Both the position numbers and the translations under genes were made by a program. From Lycium barbarum (Eukaryota; Streptophyta; Magnoliopsida; Solanales; Solanaceae), in NCBI RefSeq assembly GCF_019175385.1, contig NC_083339.1, positions 29,045,637-29,109,636 of the forward strand: 64,000 bases of DNA, in the 5' to 3' direction. The notes under the pieces are model-generated. The model saw only the letters and a program-made list of their open reading frames with translations, had not been told where the DNA came from and made no database searches. Numbering within the stretch: the stretch's first letter is position 1; each line of letters opens with the position of its first letter. Positions 47,829 to 59,584 of the stretch are shown here, piece by piece.

Positions 47829-50290
47829 TGTTACACCTCGGAAAATTTTCCGTTGATGCACAGTGAATAGACTAACGAAAAGCATGAAGTATACGGTATT
47901 TCGATAAGTAAGGAATGACATTTGATGACCCTAATTAAGATTTCAAAGATATTCGAGAAAGGGCGAGAAAGTTGCCAAGAGAAGGCAAGGCATACGATAG
48001 GTATCGAAGAGGAATTACGAGTAACAAGTAAACAAGTGTTAAGAAGGTTCCATAAGGATTGGGGATCAAACGAGTCGACGGAAACGAACTTCGGATCACT
48101 GGGGATCATACGGCCAAACATACTGGCCGTATAAAACATACGGACCGTATGTTGGACCGTACAATCAGCCCAGATTGTCACCATTCTCTGGACTAATTCT
48201 ACGACCAGACATACGGTCAGTATAGTTTATATGGACCGTATGTTGGTCCGTAGAACTGGTCGGGAACAGATTGGTGTATTTAATGAGGGACCAAGTCTTA
48301 TTTCATTTCATTTCCATATCACACCCCTTCTCTCTAAAACATCTCTCTACATTTATTCCACAAGAATTCAAGAGGTATTAGTGATCAACAACATAAACTA
48401 AGTGAATCAAGTGTAAGAAACTCATTAAAAGAACATCCAAGTCAAGAAATCTCATTGGAGATGAACTAGGGTTTTGGCTCAAGTGAAGTATTTCCACCCA
48501 AAGCTTGTTCCTACAACATCTAAGGTAAGATTTATGGTATTTCCATGTTGTTTAAGGTATTTGAAAGTTGAAATACTTGGATTATATAAGGATGTAGAAA
48601 AATGGGTCATGAATGTGGAATAGTGCCATTTTGAGTAATAGCTTGAATTGAGTCATGATTCTTGATGTGTTGTGATATTGATATGTTATAAATGATATTA
48701 AGAACACGGGATAGGCAATGTATATGAATGAACGTAGTCGTGTGTTATGACCATGGATATGGGTGATTGGAAGTGAATTGAGAAATATAGATAATGTGGA
48801 TGAATAAAGGCTATTATTATGATATTGTGAATGTATTATTGACGTTTGGGAGTTGATATACGATATGGAGGAATGTTGTATATATAAAGGAGATGCTGTC
48901 CAATTTTCTCTGGCTTTAGTTGTGTATGCTAGCTATCGATTTCTAATGATAGTATAACTTCAATGAAGGTAGAAACGTGAGCGTTGAAGGAGAACGTGCA
49001 AGTGGTAGAATAGTTGAACGGAAAGGTATGTAAGGCTAACCCTTCTTTCATAAGGCATGGTTCTTTGGCCAATCTTTTAAATCTTTTATAAGTCTATGAT
49101 GTCCTCCGAATGACTCTATCTTCAAAAGCTATTAAGCTTATGATTCTCGATATGTTTCGATTGTACTAAGTTCCTCATATGACGAGTAATCCTATAAGGA
49201 TATAGATAATGATGACGATAATGATAGTGATGATAATAGTAAAGATGCTTATGAGCTATTATGTATATGTATCTATGTATGACTATTATGGAACCCCGAG
49301 CTTATAAGGCCGGGTAGAATATGTATATAATTATGTAACGCGCGCATACCTCTGCAGTTGGTAAGGATAACCCTGAAGCCTTGGTAGGGCCAGGTATGTG
49401 TAACCTTGAGCCTTGGTTGGCCAAGTATGAATGATAACCGAGCCTAGCCATGGTCGGGTACGTGAAACACCGAACCTTCGTGGTCGGGCATGCTATGTAA
49501 ATGCTATGTATATGATATGGTTATGTAGATGATATAGATATGAGTATGAATACGAAAATGATACGAATATGAATAAGACTATGTATATGAATACGATTAT
49601 GGACGCAATGTAAATGAGTACGGATACGGATATGGATGTATGTACACAAATACGTGCTAGAAATGGAAGGTCCCTATGAGAAGCAAGTAAGTGCTTATGA
49701 CGATGATACGATTATCTCCCATCTTATGCCTTTTCTTATGTTGCGTATTATGCTTATATGTTGATATTGATTATGCTTTACATACTCAGTACATTCTTCG
49801 TACTGACGTCCTTTTGTTTGTGGACGCTGCGTCATGCCCGCAGGTGCCCAGGGAGACAGACTTGATCCATAGCTACATTTCTCAGGGACTACATAGCGGA
49901 GCTCCATTTCATTCGGAGCTATAGCTTTTGGTACTTATTCTTTTGTGTACATATTTATGGGCATATCGGGGTCCTGTCCCGCCTATATGATATGACATAC
50001 TCTCCTTAGAGGCTCGTAGACATGTGTATGTGGTTAGATGTGTTTGGCCTTGTCGGCCTATATTTTGGGTTTCATTTTATTAGCCTCGTCGGCTTATGTA
50101 CATTGATATGGGCATAGATGCCAATGATGATATAGAGGTATTGTTGTCCAATGGGACTAGTATGATTGATGAATGGAAATGTACGATTTAGTTTGTGGCT
50201 CACCTAGATGTAAATGTAAAGGTATGATAAGAGGTGCCCGGGTGGGCTAGCATAGGGTGCCCGTCGCGGCCCTCCGGTTGGGTCGTGAAA
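47829..50290 (+). repeat. 5' LTR of chromovirus (~2.46 kb)
   Basis: Begins TGTTACACCTCGG and ends near GGTCGTGAAA (probably from GTGACA) four bases before the PBS. A palindromic TACGGACCGTA region at 48106-48262 lies before the likely promoter (TATTTAATGAGGG near 48278), and a repeated CCTTG(A/G)(A/G)CCTTGGT(A/T)GG part lies at 49370-49420. Confidence 0.82.
48106..48262. repeat. TACGGACCGTA palindromes in chromovirus LTR
   Basis: Contains CATACGGCC, TACTGGCCGTA, ACATACGGACCGTATGTT, GGACCGTAC, ACATACGGTCAGTATA and GGACCGTATGTTGGTCCGTA within 160 bp. Confidence 0.85.
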
Positions 50291-50294
50291 AAAG

Positions 50295-50306
50295 TGGTAT
50301 CAGAGC
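50295..50306 (+). promoter_or_regulatory. Primer-binding site of chromovirus
   Basis: TGGTATCAGAGC, the exact initiator-methionine tRNA 3'-end complement widely used by plant Copia elements and chromoviruses. Confidence 0.92.
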
Positions 50307-50499
50307 AGTTCTGTCCTAGGGTGTGTCTACGATCCGTGCCCAATAGATTCTTGGTTATGGGTGTGTTGCGCGCCACACTCATAAACAAGAGGCTGCGGGA
50401 ATTTTAGAAATGATTGACCTTCTTTCTTCATAACATCGTGCGATAGAGCTATGATATAAGAACTTCCTTCTCCTTAACCGTGTATTGTGTATTTCAGAG

Positions 50500-52025
50500 A
50501 TGCTTGTAAAGAGAAAGGCTACAGCAGCCCAAAAGGGCAAGACAGCGGCAGAAAAGCGGGCTGAAAGAGCACCGCCAGCAGTTGTAGAGGAAAGTGAGTC
50601 CCAGAATGTGGCTCAATCTCAGTCCTCCCAGACAATGCCTATTTCTGAGGAGCATGAGGGAGCCTCAGCACCTCCGGCTCCTCCACCGGATGCTTCGGGC
50701 CAAGATGTAAAAGAGGCCATTCATTTGCTTACTCAATTGGTTGCTTCTCATATTCAGCGGCAAAGTGCAGGGCAAGGTGATAGGGCTGTTAGCGCAAGGG
50801 CCCGTGATTTCATTAGCTTAAACCCTCTGAAATTCTTGGATCAAAGCCGGATGAGGACCCTCATAATTTTATTGATGGAATGTTGAGGACGCTTCGTTTG
50901 ATACATGCTTCGGACACCGAATCGGTGGAGTTAGCGTCATATAGATTGAGAGATTCCTCGATCCATTGGTATACAGTTTGGATGGCTTCACGGGGAGCCA
51001 ATGCATCTCCCCCGGTATGGCAAGAATTTGTTGATGCTTTCCTCCGACATTATATGCCTCTAGAAGTTCGGCGAACTAGAGCCGATAAATTCGTGAATTT
51101 GAAGCAAGGTAGCATGAGTGCTTTAAAGTATAGTCTCCGCTTCAATTCTTTGGCCAGGTATGCTTCAGCCATGGTAGCGGATATGGGTGACCGGGTACAC
51201 CGATTTGTGAAAGGCCTAGGGCCACATTTGATGGATAGGTGCTTGACTACGTCTCTTCAGGACAATATGGATATTTCTCGCATTCAGGCCCATGCTCAAA
51301 ATTTAGAAGAAAGTCTACAACAACAAAGAAGTGAACGTGAGCATGATAGGGGACATAGCAAGAGGGCTAGATTTTCGGGTCTGATGAGTGAGTTTAGAGG
51401 CGGGCACAGACAGCAGTTTTCTAGGCATTCAGGCTATTCTATGACTAGTGCGCCTCCACGGTTTTCAGGCCAGAGATTTGATAGATCCACTCATTCTAGG
51501 CCGAGTCACAGCTTTTCGGGATCTCAGTTTAGAGGTGATTCGGGTCAGGCGAGGTCACACGTGCCACGATGTTCCCAGTGTGGGAAGTTGCATTGGGGTC
51601 CATGCCGATTGGGTTCAGAGGTTTGCTATTCATGTGGTCGACCAGGCCATATTATGCATGATTGCCCCTCAGTTCATGGTAGAGGTAGGACCCAGCCTTC
51701 AGGGTCGGTAGCCGGATCTTCAACATTTTTACGCCCTATGGGGCCAGGTTCATATGCGTCAGTCGGCCATGGTAGAGGAAGAGGGAGAGTCCCCAGTTCT
51801 AACGGTCCTCAGCACCGTATTTATGCTTTGGCTGGACGCCAAGATCTTGAGTCTTCTCCTGATGTGGTCACAAGTATATTATCGGTATTTTCTCATGATG
51901 TATATTCTTTGATTGATCTGGGCTCCACATTGTCATATGTTACTCCGTATATTGCGGGTCGATTTAGAGTCGAACCGGAGTCGATCAAACCTTTGAGGTG
52001 TCTACACCCGTTGGTGAATCGGTAA
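50500..52025 (+). pseudogene. gag: Chromovirus gag and start of protease
   Basis: The ATG at 50500 opens a K/A-rich N-terminus, then AIHLLTQLVASHIQ. A frameshift near 50838 moves the reading into the frame that continues to 52025. This carries the gag core (SIHWYTVWMASRG, FVDAFLRHYMP, QGSMSALKYSLRF), an S/R-rich part and the zinc knuckle CYSCGRPGHIMHDC. After HRIYAL comes the protease active site, reading SLIDLGSTLSYV, where the usual D-S/T/P-G is D-L-G. A second frameshift near 51990 separates the rest of the protease. Confidence 0.87.
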
Positions 52026-53103
52026 TAGCTAGCCGAGTATATAGAAACTGTATAATCGTGATTTGTGACCGTCGTACTATGATTGACTTGCATGAGTTAA
52101 AAATGGTAGACTTTGATGTTACTATGGGCATGGATTGGTTGGCTTCTTGCTATGCCATTGTTGATTGTAGAATGAAAATGGTTTGTTTCCAATTTCTGGG
52201 AGAACCAGTTTTAGAATGGAAATGGAATACTGCGTCACCAAAAGGTAGGTTTATTTTCTATCTAAAGGCAAGGAAAATGATCACGAAGGGATGTATTTAT
52301 CATCTAGTTCGGGTTCAAGATGTAGAAGCTGAATTGCCAACTCTTCAGTCAGTTCTCATGGTGAATGAATTTCCGGATGTGTTCCCAGAAGAGCTTCCAG
52401 GCCTCCCTCCTGAACGGGAGTTTGATTTTGTTATTGATGTGTTGCCAGACACTAAGCCTATATCTATTCCTCCTTATAGAATGGTACCCGCAGAATTGAA
52501 AAAGTTGAAGGAGCAATTGAAAGACTTGCTTAAGAAAGGCTTTATTAGGCCTAGTTCATCCCCGTGGGGAGCACCCGTGTTGTTTGTCCGAAAGAAAGAT
52601 GGCTCCTTGAGAATGTGCATTGACTATCGGCAATTGAATAAGGTGACGATTAAGAACAAATATCCTCTTCCAAGGATTAATGACTTATTTGATCAATTGC
52701 AAGGTCCAAATGGTTTTCAAAGATCGATTTGAGGTCCGGGTATCATCAAGTTAGAGTTAGGGAGGAAAATATCCCTAGGACTGCCTTCAGAACAAGATAT
52801 GGTCATTTTGAGTTCCGGGTAATGTTATTTGGGCTAACTAATGCACCAGCAGTATTTATGGATTTGATGAACAACGTGTTCAGGCCCTTCTTAGATCTAT
52901 TTGTGATCGTATTCATCGACGATATCTTGGTGTATTCTAGATCCGACGAACATGCGGATCATTTGCGTACTGTCCTTAGAGTTCTTCAAGCTCGAGAGTT
53001 GTTTGCAAAATTTTCTAAGTGTGAGTTTTGGTTGAACTCAGTGACATTTCTGGGGCACATTGTTGCAGCCGATGGTATTCGGGTAGATAGTCAAAAGATT
53101 TAA
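51998..53103 (+). pseudogene. rt: Chromovirus protease end and reverse transcriptase
   Basis: Continues the protease ([17 protein letters not shown]) and enters RT with [32 protein letters not shown] and [18 protein letters not shown] frameshift near 52705 leads to the part with [33 protein letters not shown] and the catalytic FIDD (52912-52923). The frame ends at TAA 53101-53103, where relatives have a glutamate codon before AVKTWPRP; a single G-to-T change explains it. Confidence 0.88.
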
Positions 53104-53106
53104 GCC

Positions 53107-54121
53107 GTGAAGACTTGGCCAAGGCCCATAATTCCTATGGAGGTTCGTAGCTTTCTGGGCTTAGCAGTTTATTACAGGAGATTTGTTGAGGGTTTTTCTT
53201 CTATTTTTGCACCACTCACAAAGTTGACCCAGAAATCAGCAAAGGTTCACTGGATAGATGCTTGTGAACGTAGTTTCCAAGAGTTAAAAGATAGATTGAC
53301 TTCTGCCCCAGTCCTGACACTTCCAGAGGGATTGGAAGGATATGTTGTTTATTGCGATGCTTCAGGCATTGGGCTAGGCTGTGTGTTGATGCAACATGGT
53401 AAGGTGATTGCGTATGCTTCAAGGCAATTACGGAAACATGAGAAAAATTATCCAACCCATGATCTAGAATTGGCTGCAGTGGTTCATGCATTAAAGATAT
53501 GGAGACATTATTTATATGGTGTCCATGTGGATATTTATACAGATCATAAGAGTCTTCAGTATATCTTCAAGCAGAAAGAGTTGAATTTGCGGCAACGACG
53601 ATGGTTGGAATTGCTAAAGAATTATGATGTTGATATCCTATATCACCCCGGAAAGGCAAATGTTGTGGCTGATGCTCTTAGCCATAGATTGATGGGGATT
53701 TTGTGTGATGTACGACCAGAGAAAAGAGAAATGGCTCATGAGCTCCAACAGTTAGCTAGCCTAGGAGTTCGAGTAGTGGACTCAGGTAGCAGGGGAACTA
53801 CCATTCAGAATTCATCAGTCTCGTCGCTAGTAGCGGAAGTGAAAGAGCGACAATACGAAGATTCCATGCTAATGCATTACAAAGATACGCTCTCTCAGAA
53901 GGAGGAGTCGTCATTTGAGATTTCAGAAGACGGAGTTCTTCGATGCCAAGGCAGATTATGTGTTCCCGATGTGGCAGGTTTACGCCACCAAATATTGAGA
54001 GAAGCCCATTGGTCCCGTTATTCTGTTCATCCTGGAGCGACGAAAATGTACCATGATCTTAGATCCATATAGTGGTGGAATGGGATGAAGAAAGATATAG
54101 CGGAATTCGTAGCTCAATGTC
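53107..54121 (+). pseudogene. rh-int: Chromovirus RNase H and integrase N-terminus
   Basis: Continues the RT connection ([19 protein letters not shown]), then RNase H with [42 protein letters not shown] and [10 protein letters not shown]. The integrase zinc finger begins [20 protein letters not shown]; an in-frame TAG at 54070 and the Athila insertion after WWNGMKKDIAEFVAQC end it before the catalytic core. Confidence 0.87.
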
Positions 54122-54990
54122 CCAATGATACGCTCAAATTACACCTATTAATGGCGTAAAGCGGACGTTGTCAAATATAGTAACCCAACAAGGTTGGGGT
54201 CGAATCCCACAGGGAATATGGAGAGAAAAGAGTACTAATCGTATGCGATACCAATCTTTAAAGGCTTTAATCCTATTCCGGATAGTTTGAATTGATTGTT
54301 GAATAATGTAATTGAATACTTTGACTTAGAATGTAATTAATATGAGAGAGAGACTAAGGTTGTGTTTCCCAATTTGATTAGATATTATGCTTCGGATTTC
54401 AATGTGATATACTTCTAGTGGTTGTTCTAAGAATATGCACTTGATCTCTTAAAGACTTCTTAATGTTTCCCAACAGTTAAGCAGTATTTCCTCTTTATGA
54501 TTCTTCCGAATATAAAAGAGTTACAATCGAAGAGCGACCAATAATGCCAATTTAGACTTATTCTTATTCCTAAGTTAGTCTATTAAACGAGGGTTAACGC
54601 CTCGAGTCATTGTTATTCAATCTTACCAATATTGACTCTCTTTCCCAAGAAAAGTCAATATAATGGCTTCGGCTAATGCTTGCAATCATTACCCAACGTT
54701 ACAACACAAAGATAGAATAAATAACAACAACCATTATGCATATATCAATAATAGAAACCCATTCACATAATACCCATCATGGGATTCACAACCTTAGAAT
54801 TGAAATTAGCTACTCATAATGTTTCTTGACAGAAAAAGCTTAAAGATTAACATAATACACTTACAATACTAATACAAGATGGAATGAGAGTGAAGTTGTT
54901 GCCTTAAATGCTCCAATCACTTCAAGATTAAAAATCTAGGGTTTATGCCTCTAAAATAAAATCTGAATAATGAATTAAAACCCTACATTA

Positions 54991-55000
54991 TGTATTTATA
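54991..55000 (-). promoter_or_regulatory. TATA box of Athila LTR
   Basis: TATAAATACA on the - strand, immediately downstream of the palindrome array; predicted transcript start near 54960. Confidence 0.65.
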
Positions 55001-55039
55001 GAGCCAAAAATCGCGCCAAGTTTCTGGACAAAAATGCCC

Positions 55040-55590
55040 TTACGCCGCATTGTTACGGACCGTAACTCAGGTTACGGTCCGTCCTTCATTTCGTCATTTG
55101 ACCACTTCGACGTTACGGCCACCATGCGACGGACCGTACCCTGTGTTACGGTCCGTCCTTCTGAAGCGTAAGTGGTGACAATTACTTGGCAACTCTCTGG
55201 AATTTTGGATGATGTTACGGTGAAGGGTTACGGACCGTAACACTAAACCGTAACACTGAAGATTTTATTGAAACTCTCTGGAAATTTAGCTCATGTTACG
55301 GTGACATGTTACGGACCGTAACATGAGTTACGGACCGTAACACTAAACCGTAACACTGAAGATTTTATTGAAACTCTCTGGAAATTTAGCTCATGTTACG
55401 GTGACATGTTACGGACCGTAACATGAGTTACGGACCGTAACACTTCACCGTAACACTGATGGTTTCAATGAAACTTTCTGGAAATTCAGGCCTTGTTACG
55501 GTTCAAAGGTACGAACCGTAACATGAGTTACGGACACCGTTACGATCCGTAACATGAGTTACGGACCGTCGCTTAGCTCAAATTTGTCCG
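55040..55590. repeat. GTTACGGACCGTAAC palindrome array in Athila U3
   Basis: Ten exact ACGGACCGT or ACGGTCCGT cores, mostly extended to GTTACGGACCGTAAC, in about 550 bp, with half-sites (GTTACGGTG, CACCGTAAC) between them. Includes the 100-bp perfect duplication 55241-55340 / 55341-55440. Confidence 0.95.
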
Positions 55591-55741
55591 TTTTTCCAGC
55601 ATTACTTCTCATTTCCGATCCTTAGTTAATCAACCCTATAAAACACAAAAATAACATAAGAAACAATATAAAAACACTTAAAATCAAGCAATATTTCTAG
55701 TTACAAAGGCATAAAATGTGCCAAAATTCACGGCACATCAA

Positions 55742-55753
55742 CACCCCCAACTT
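55742..55753 (-). promoter_or_regulatory. Polypurine tract of Athila
   Basis: AAGTTGGGGGTG on the - strand ends one base before the LTR start, as in other Athila elements. Confidence 0.8.
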
Positions 55754-57469
55754 AAGCTTTTGCTTGTCCTCAAGCAACTACAACAATACTCACTACTAAC
55801 ACACGACATCTTAGCAAAATAAGAATGACTACGGTGGTTTTGGCATGTGTTCCTAGCACGGACTCTTCAATTCAAGAAAAATATTTAGGCTCTTATCCAT
55901 CTCCTATTTGTGACACAAGATGCACATTTCGGAAAAATGTCAATTCACTATGCAACCTCAATTAATGACATAATCATAGTACGGGGGCCTCTATGCACAT
56001 GAATTTCAACTTCCGGAAAGCCAGTTACTTTGAAACCTACAATCCTTATGCCCTCACATAGACCAAAGAATGTCCCAACACACATTTACGACATAAATGG
56101 GACAGAAGACTAAAGAGACAGAAGAACACTCATACTCACAAAGAAATTTGCATACCATGCGTGCACATACCATAGGCTTGCCTTTATTTTCCATGCATTC
56201 AACTTTGAACAATTTGATCGTGATCACATTAGGACTTTTTGGGCTTGTAACATTGGCTTAGGGACGGGTAGGATGAATATTTGGGTATCGGTGACTCACT
56301 CTCCTCGACACTTTTTTTTTACTTCATTCACCATTCTTCCTATCATTTCCGACCCTCCCTTTTTAGCGTGGATTTATTTAGAAGTTTGAACAAATTTATT
56401 TACGCTGAATTATGTCCCTTTATATTCGTGATTACCCCCAACAGGCCTTTGACCTCATTTTCCTCATCTTTGACTTATCACCCCCAACTTAGGCTTTTAG
56501 CCTCATTTTCCGCATTTTTGACTTGTCACCCCCAACTTAGGATTTTAGCCTCATTTGTCAATCTTCCGTGTCAAGGAGGGACTTGGTGCCAAATGGGTTT
56601 ATTCGAAGAAAAAGTCTATAGGCTCAAAAATGGGAGACTAGGGATCATTTTCTGTGCGGGCCAGGCTCATTTAAGATACTTTGGGGTTAATACAAAGAAA
56701 GCCTAAGATCACTTCACAATCTAATTCTCCTTAGAATTCACGCACGACCAACCGGGCAAGTTCTAGATTGCAGGCATCATATGCAAATAAAAGCTAAAAA
56801 CTCACAACACAATGGCATAAGGATTGTTTAAATACTCCGACTTCATTTCCGTTTGAAGATTTCACATACATAAACACCCTTTCTTTGCAATGTCATTAAA
56901 AGAACCATACATGTCAATATCAACAACTCAGTTTTGATGTACATCACAAATTATTTTTCGGAGGGATATCATTGAACTTGTAAAAACGATTTTTATCTAT
57001 GCTAGAAACACGGACCACCACCACTTAAGTCAGCATTACTTTACTTCTATATTAAACATTCTAAACATGCTAGGTTCAACATACACACAGCATTCTTCGG
57101 GAATAGAAACACATAGCAAAGAACAGCCGAAGAACGTCCTAACACATACTTGTTAATAAAAACAATACCAACAAAACAAAACAATAACAATTGTCTTAAA
57201 CACATGCTTACTATCACAATTTTGATAAGATATTTACCAAAACAAAACAATAAAAACAATATCCAGTATACTAAAACAGCAATCCCAACAACCAATCAGC
57301 AAATACCACACCCCCAACTTAAAAGCATGCATTGCCCTCAAAGCATCAATATAACGCAGTAAAAAAATTTGGAGGGCCTCCCTGGAGCGCACTAGGCACT
57401 CGGATCTGTCGCAGCATCATGGGGTGGAGCAGTGGATGGGGGAGAAATACGGTGAGCCGGCTCTGTAGG
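55754..57469 (-). other. Athila 3' non-coding region with extra PPT-like copies
   Basis: No supported gene. The PPT sequence AAGTTGGGGGTG recurs on the - strand at 56490-56479, 56538-56527 and 57320-57309. The middle two are part of a 45-50 bp tandem repeat with AGGCTTTTAGCCTCATTTTCC on the + strand. Confidence 0.6.
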
Positions 57470-59584
57470 CTAAGTTGAGCTAGAAGTAGCTCCTGCGGTG
57501 TCGGAACTTAACCGGGACTCCTGGCGGATTCTTTTCAAAGTACGCCGCTCCTCTTCCTCATTCTGTGGGCGTAACTCAGCATATGGATCAAGACTTTGGA
57601 GAGTGGGCTCGAGATCTGGCGAGGCTCTGCTTCGCTTCCCTTTGTCCAAAGAGGGGATATCCTCCTCCAACTCCTCGTCGTGCTGTTCCTCAACCGTGTC
57701 ATCGTTGTCATCATCCCCTAGTAAGCTCTGAATCGGCTGGTATAGGGTCTGTACCAACTCCGTGTGTACTTTAGGAAGCTGGTCTGTCGCCACAGCCACT
57801 TCCTGGGCCTTCAATTTCTGCACATCATCCTTGACAGACCGCAACTCACTCCGAATAGCGCCCAATTCCATAGTAGGGTGTGTCCTAGTCAGCTCAGTCA
57901 TCCTGCGCTCAATACCATCTATCCGGGAGTGGATTTGTAATGATTGTAGGTGGTCCGCAGCCATCTGTTCTTTTATCTGTTCTTTTATCGGTCGCAGCGC
58001 TGCATCAATAGCCCTTTTTGTGTATAATTTTAGCTCAGTCATGATCTGCTTGACCTGCCTATCTGTGCGATCCGCTTGTAAGACCACCGCCCCAAAATTG
58101 TCCCGGTTGAACATCATTTTTCTCGCAAGCTCGGGTGGGACTCCTGGTGTTGCCTGCGGTGGTGCTGGGCTTGCTCCAGTGGAAGAGGTAGGACCACCCG
58201 AAGTAGGTGCGGCTGGAGGTGGCATAGGCTGTGTAGCATGATCAGCCGGTAGAGCCTCAGAATCTGTGTGCTGATCCGCAGCAGCTCCCTCTTCACCCAT
58301 GGTAGCCAAGGGTATAACATCTGATCCCGTAGGCCCCTCCGGCACCTCAGAAACCGATGCAGAGGGCAACGAACCCTGGCTGAACACCTCATCTTTCCCT
58401 TTTGTGATGTCATAAATATGGCTGGCAATCACACTGTGATCGATATGGGGTAGGGGTTCTGGTTCTGCACGCAAGCATAGTAGCGTAAGCAGGCATGGAT
58501 GAATGAGGGAAGTGGCCGGCTGGGTGGCTCTCTCTCGGAGGTCTTCGGCTATCAGTCGCCCGAAGTTGATCTTATATCGCGACATTATGGAAGCCACAAG
58601 AACAGCCCTGTCTGGAGTCAAATAATTATCTGATTGGGTAGGACGGATTCGGAACAGAACAATTTGCCACCAAAACTTTGCCTCTGGTGTTAGGGTGTTT
58701 TTCCAAATCCGCGTGGTGGCTGTCAACTTTGGCACTATGGCCCATTCAGGATCTGTTATCCGTGCAATAACAGAAGCTACCCATTTTCGGACGGGGATTG
58801 TATCCTTCTGTTCAATTTTGTAGGCAAACTCCCCTTCTTCCGCTGTTGTAGGCTCTATATAATCTTCCCCGAATAGTGTTTTATTTATAGCCGATGGAGA
58901 GACATCTATCTTCTTTGTCCGGAATACAACCTCATTCATTGCCGGTACTTGAGTTGCTCGCTGCCCTTTCTTCACTACTTTGAATACAGCTGCCCCATAT
59001 GAAGCGTAGAATTCCCTAACAAAAACCGATATGTAGGACCCAACGGGGTTTTTCAAAAACTCCAACTTGTGGAATCGGATAGTATCACTAATGCCGGGAT
59101 ATCCTTCGATTCCATCGAAAATGACATTCCGTTCCTCGAAAATACTCCGCCTTGGGTCCATTCCCTCACCTTTTACCCGCTCACACCCCTTGTTATACAA
59201 ATCTTCAGATCCCTCCACATTAAACCGGAGGATCTTCTCAGTCATAGTTTGCAGCCGAATGTCAAGTTTCCTTCTTTCCTGTTCGCGCTCTTTTTCGCGC
59301 TCCTCCGCAGTAGACTGTCTAATGGGTGGTTGAGGTCGGTGTGTTGGTGTGATAGCCCGCTGGGGTTCACTTTGGCTCGACGAACTCGACGAGCTCGACT
59401 CTCTTAACTCCTCAGTCGAGGAGGAACTTTCTGATTGTGGGTCTGGTTGGCTGGGTGCAACTGGTGGGGGTGGCTTGCTGGGTGCGACCGGCCTCTTTTT
59501 AGGCCTGGCGTCCTTGATCAGATCGTCGTCGCGCAGCCGTGAGGTTACCTTGCTTGCAGCACGACCTTTTCCTTTTGCGCGACC
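57470..59584 (-). CDS. Athila env-like-region ORF (plant transposon protein)
   Basis: The frame is open from 59584 to a TAG at 57472-57470; the first ATG inside it is at 59245, giving 591 residues. Upstream of that ATG the frame encodes a basic/proline and then serine-rich stretch (KKRPVAPSKPPPP, an S-rich run, REKEREQERRK). A better start, an ATG at 59622 (MGKPRQSKKAS), is one frame out, so a one-base indel near 59590 probably separated it. The first 290 residues after 59245 hold conserved blocks (VGSYISVFVREFYASYGAAV, VPVRKW-like PVRKWVASVIAR, AKFWWQIVLFRIRPT) of a domain known as a putative plant transposon protein. The tail is P/A-rich, then coiled (MTELTRTH), then acidic. No membrane segment or signal peptide is evident, so 'env' is positional only. 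Confidence 0.72.
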   Translation of the reverse strand, partial: GRAKGKGRAASKVTSRLRDDDLIKDARPKKRPVAPSKPPPPVAPSQPDPQSESSSSTEELRESSSSSSSSQSEPQRAITPTHRPQPPIRQSTAEEREKEREQERRKLDIRLQTMTEKILRFNVEGSEDLYNKGCERVKGEGMDPRRSIFEERNVIFDGIEGYPGISDTIRFHKLEFLKNPVGSYISVFVREFYASYGAAVFKVVKKGQRATQVPAMNEVVFRTKKIDVSPSAINKTLFGEDYIEPTTAEEGEFAYKIEQKDTIPVRKWVASVIARITDPEWAIVPKLTATTRIWKNTLTPEAKFWWQIVLFRIRPTQSDNYLTPDRAVLVASIMSRYKINFGRLIAEDLRERATQPATSLIHPCLLTLLCLRAEPEPLPHIDHSVIASHIYDITKGKDEVFSQGSLPSASVSEVPEGPTGSDVIPLATMGEEGAAADQHTDSEALPADHATQPMPPPAAPTSGGPTSSTGASPAPPQATPGVPPELARKMMFNRDNFGAVVLQADRTDRQVKQIMTELKLYTKRAIDAALRPIKEQIKEQMAADHLQSLQIHSRIDGIERRMTELTRTHPTMELGAIRSELRSVKDDVQKLKAQEVAVATDQLPKVHTELVQTLYQPIQSLLGDDDNDDTVEEQHDEELEEDIPSLDKGKRSRASPDLEPTLQSLDPYAELRPQNEEEERRTLKRIRQESRLSSDTAGATSSST

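Larger units (their letters stand above)
47829..54125 (+). mobile_element. Chromovirus (Del/Tekay-like) Gypsy element, interrupted
   Basis: LTR, initiator-methionine-type PBS, gag with zinc knuckle, protease, RT, RNase H and the zinc finger of integrase run in order on the + strand and stop at 54125, where an Athila LTR begins. The rest of integrase (and any chromodomain) and the 3' LTR should lie beyond the right edge. Three frameshifts and one nonsense codon were seen. Confidence 0.88.
54126..55740 (-). repeat. 3' LTR of Athila element (~1.6 kb)
   Basis: On the - strand begins TGATGTGCCGTGAATTTTGG right after the PPT and ends TTTGAGCGTATCA. U3 holds ten exact ACGGACCGT/ACGGTCCGT cores at 55053-55570, and a TATA box at 55000-54991 follows them. 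A perfect 100-bp tandem duplication covers 55241-55440. Confidence 0.9.

Noticed and set aside
55040..55590. Satellite or CRISPR-like array
   Set aside because: The palindromes lie within the LTR of an identified Athila element with its TATA box and PPT, and spacing is irregular.
57762..58241. 159-codon + strand frame
   Set aside because: Antisense shadow of the env-like-region ORF, which has the recognisable blocks and codon pattern.
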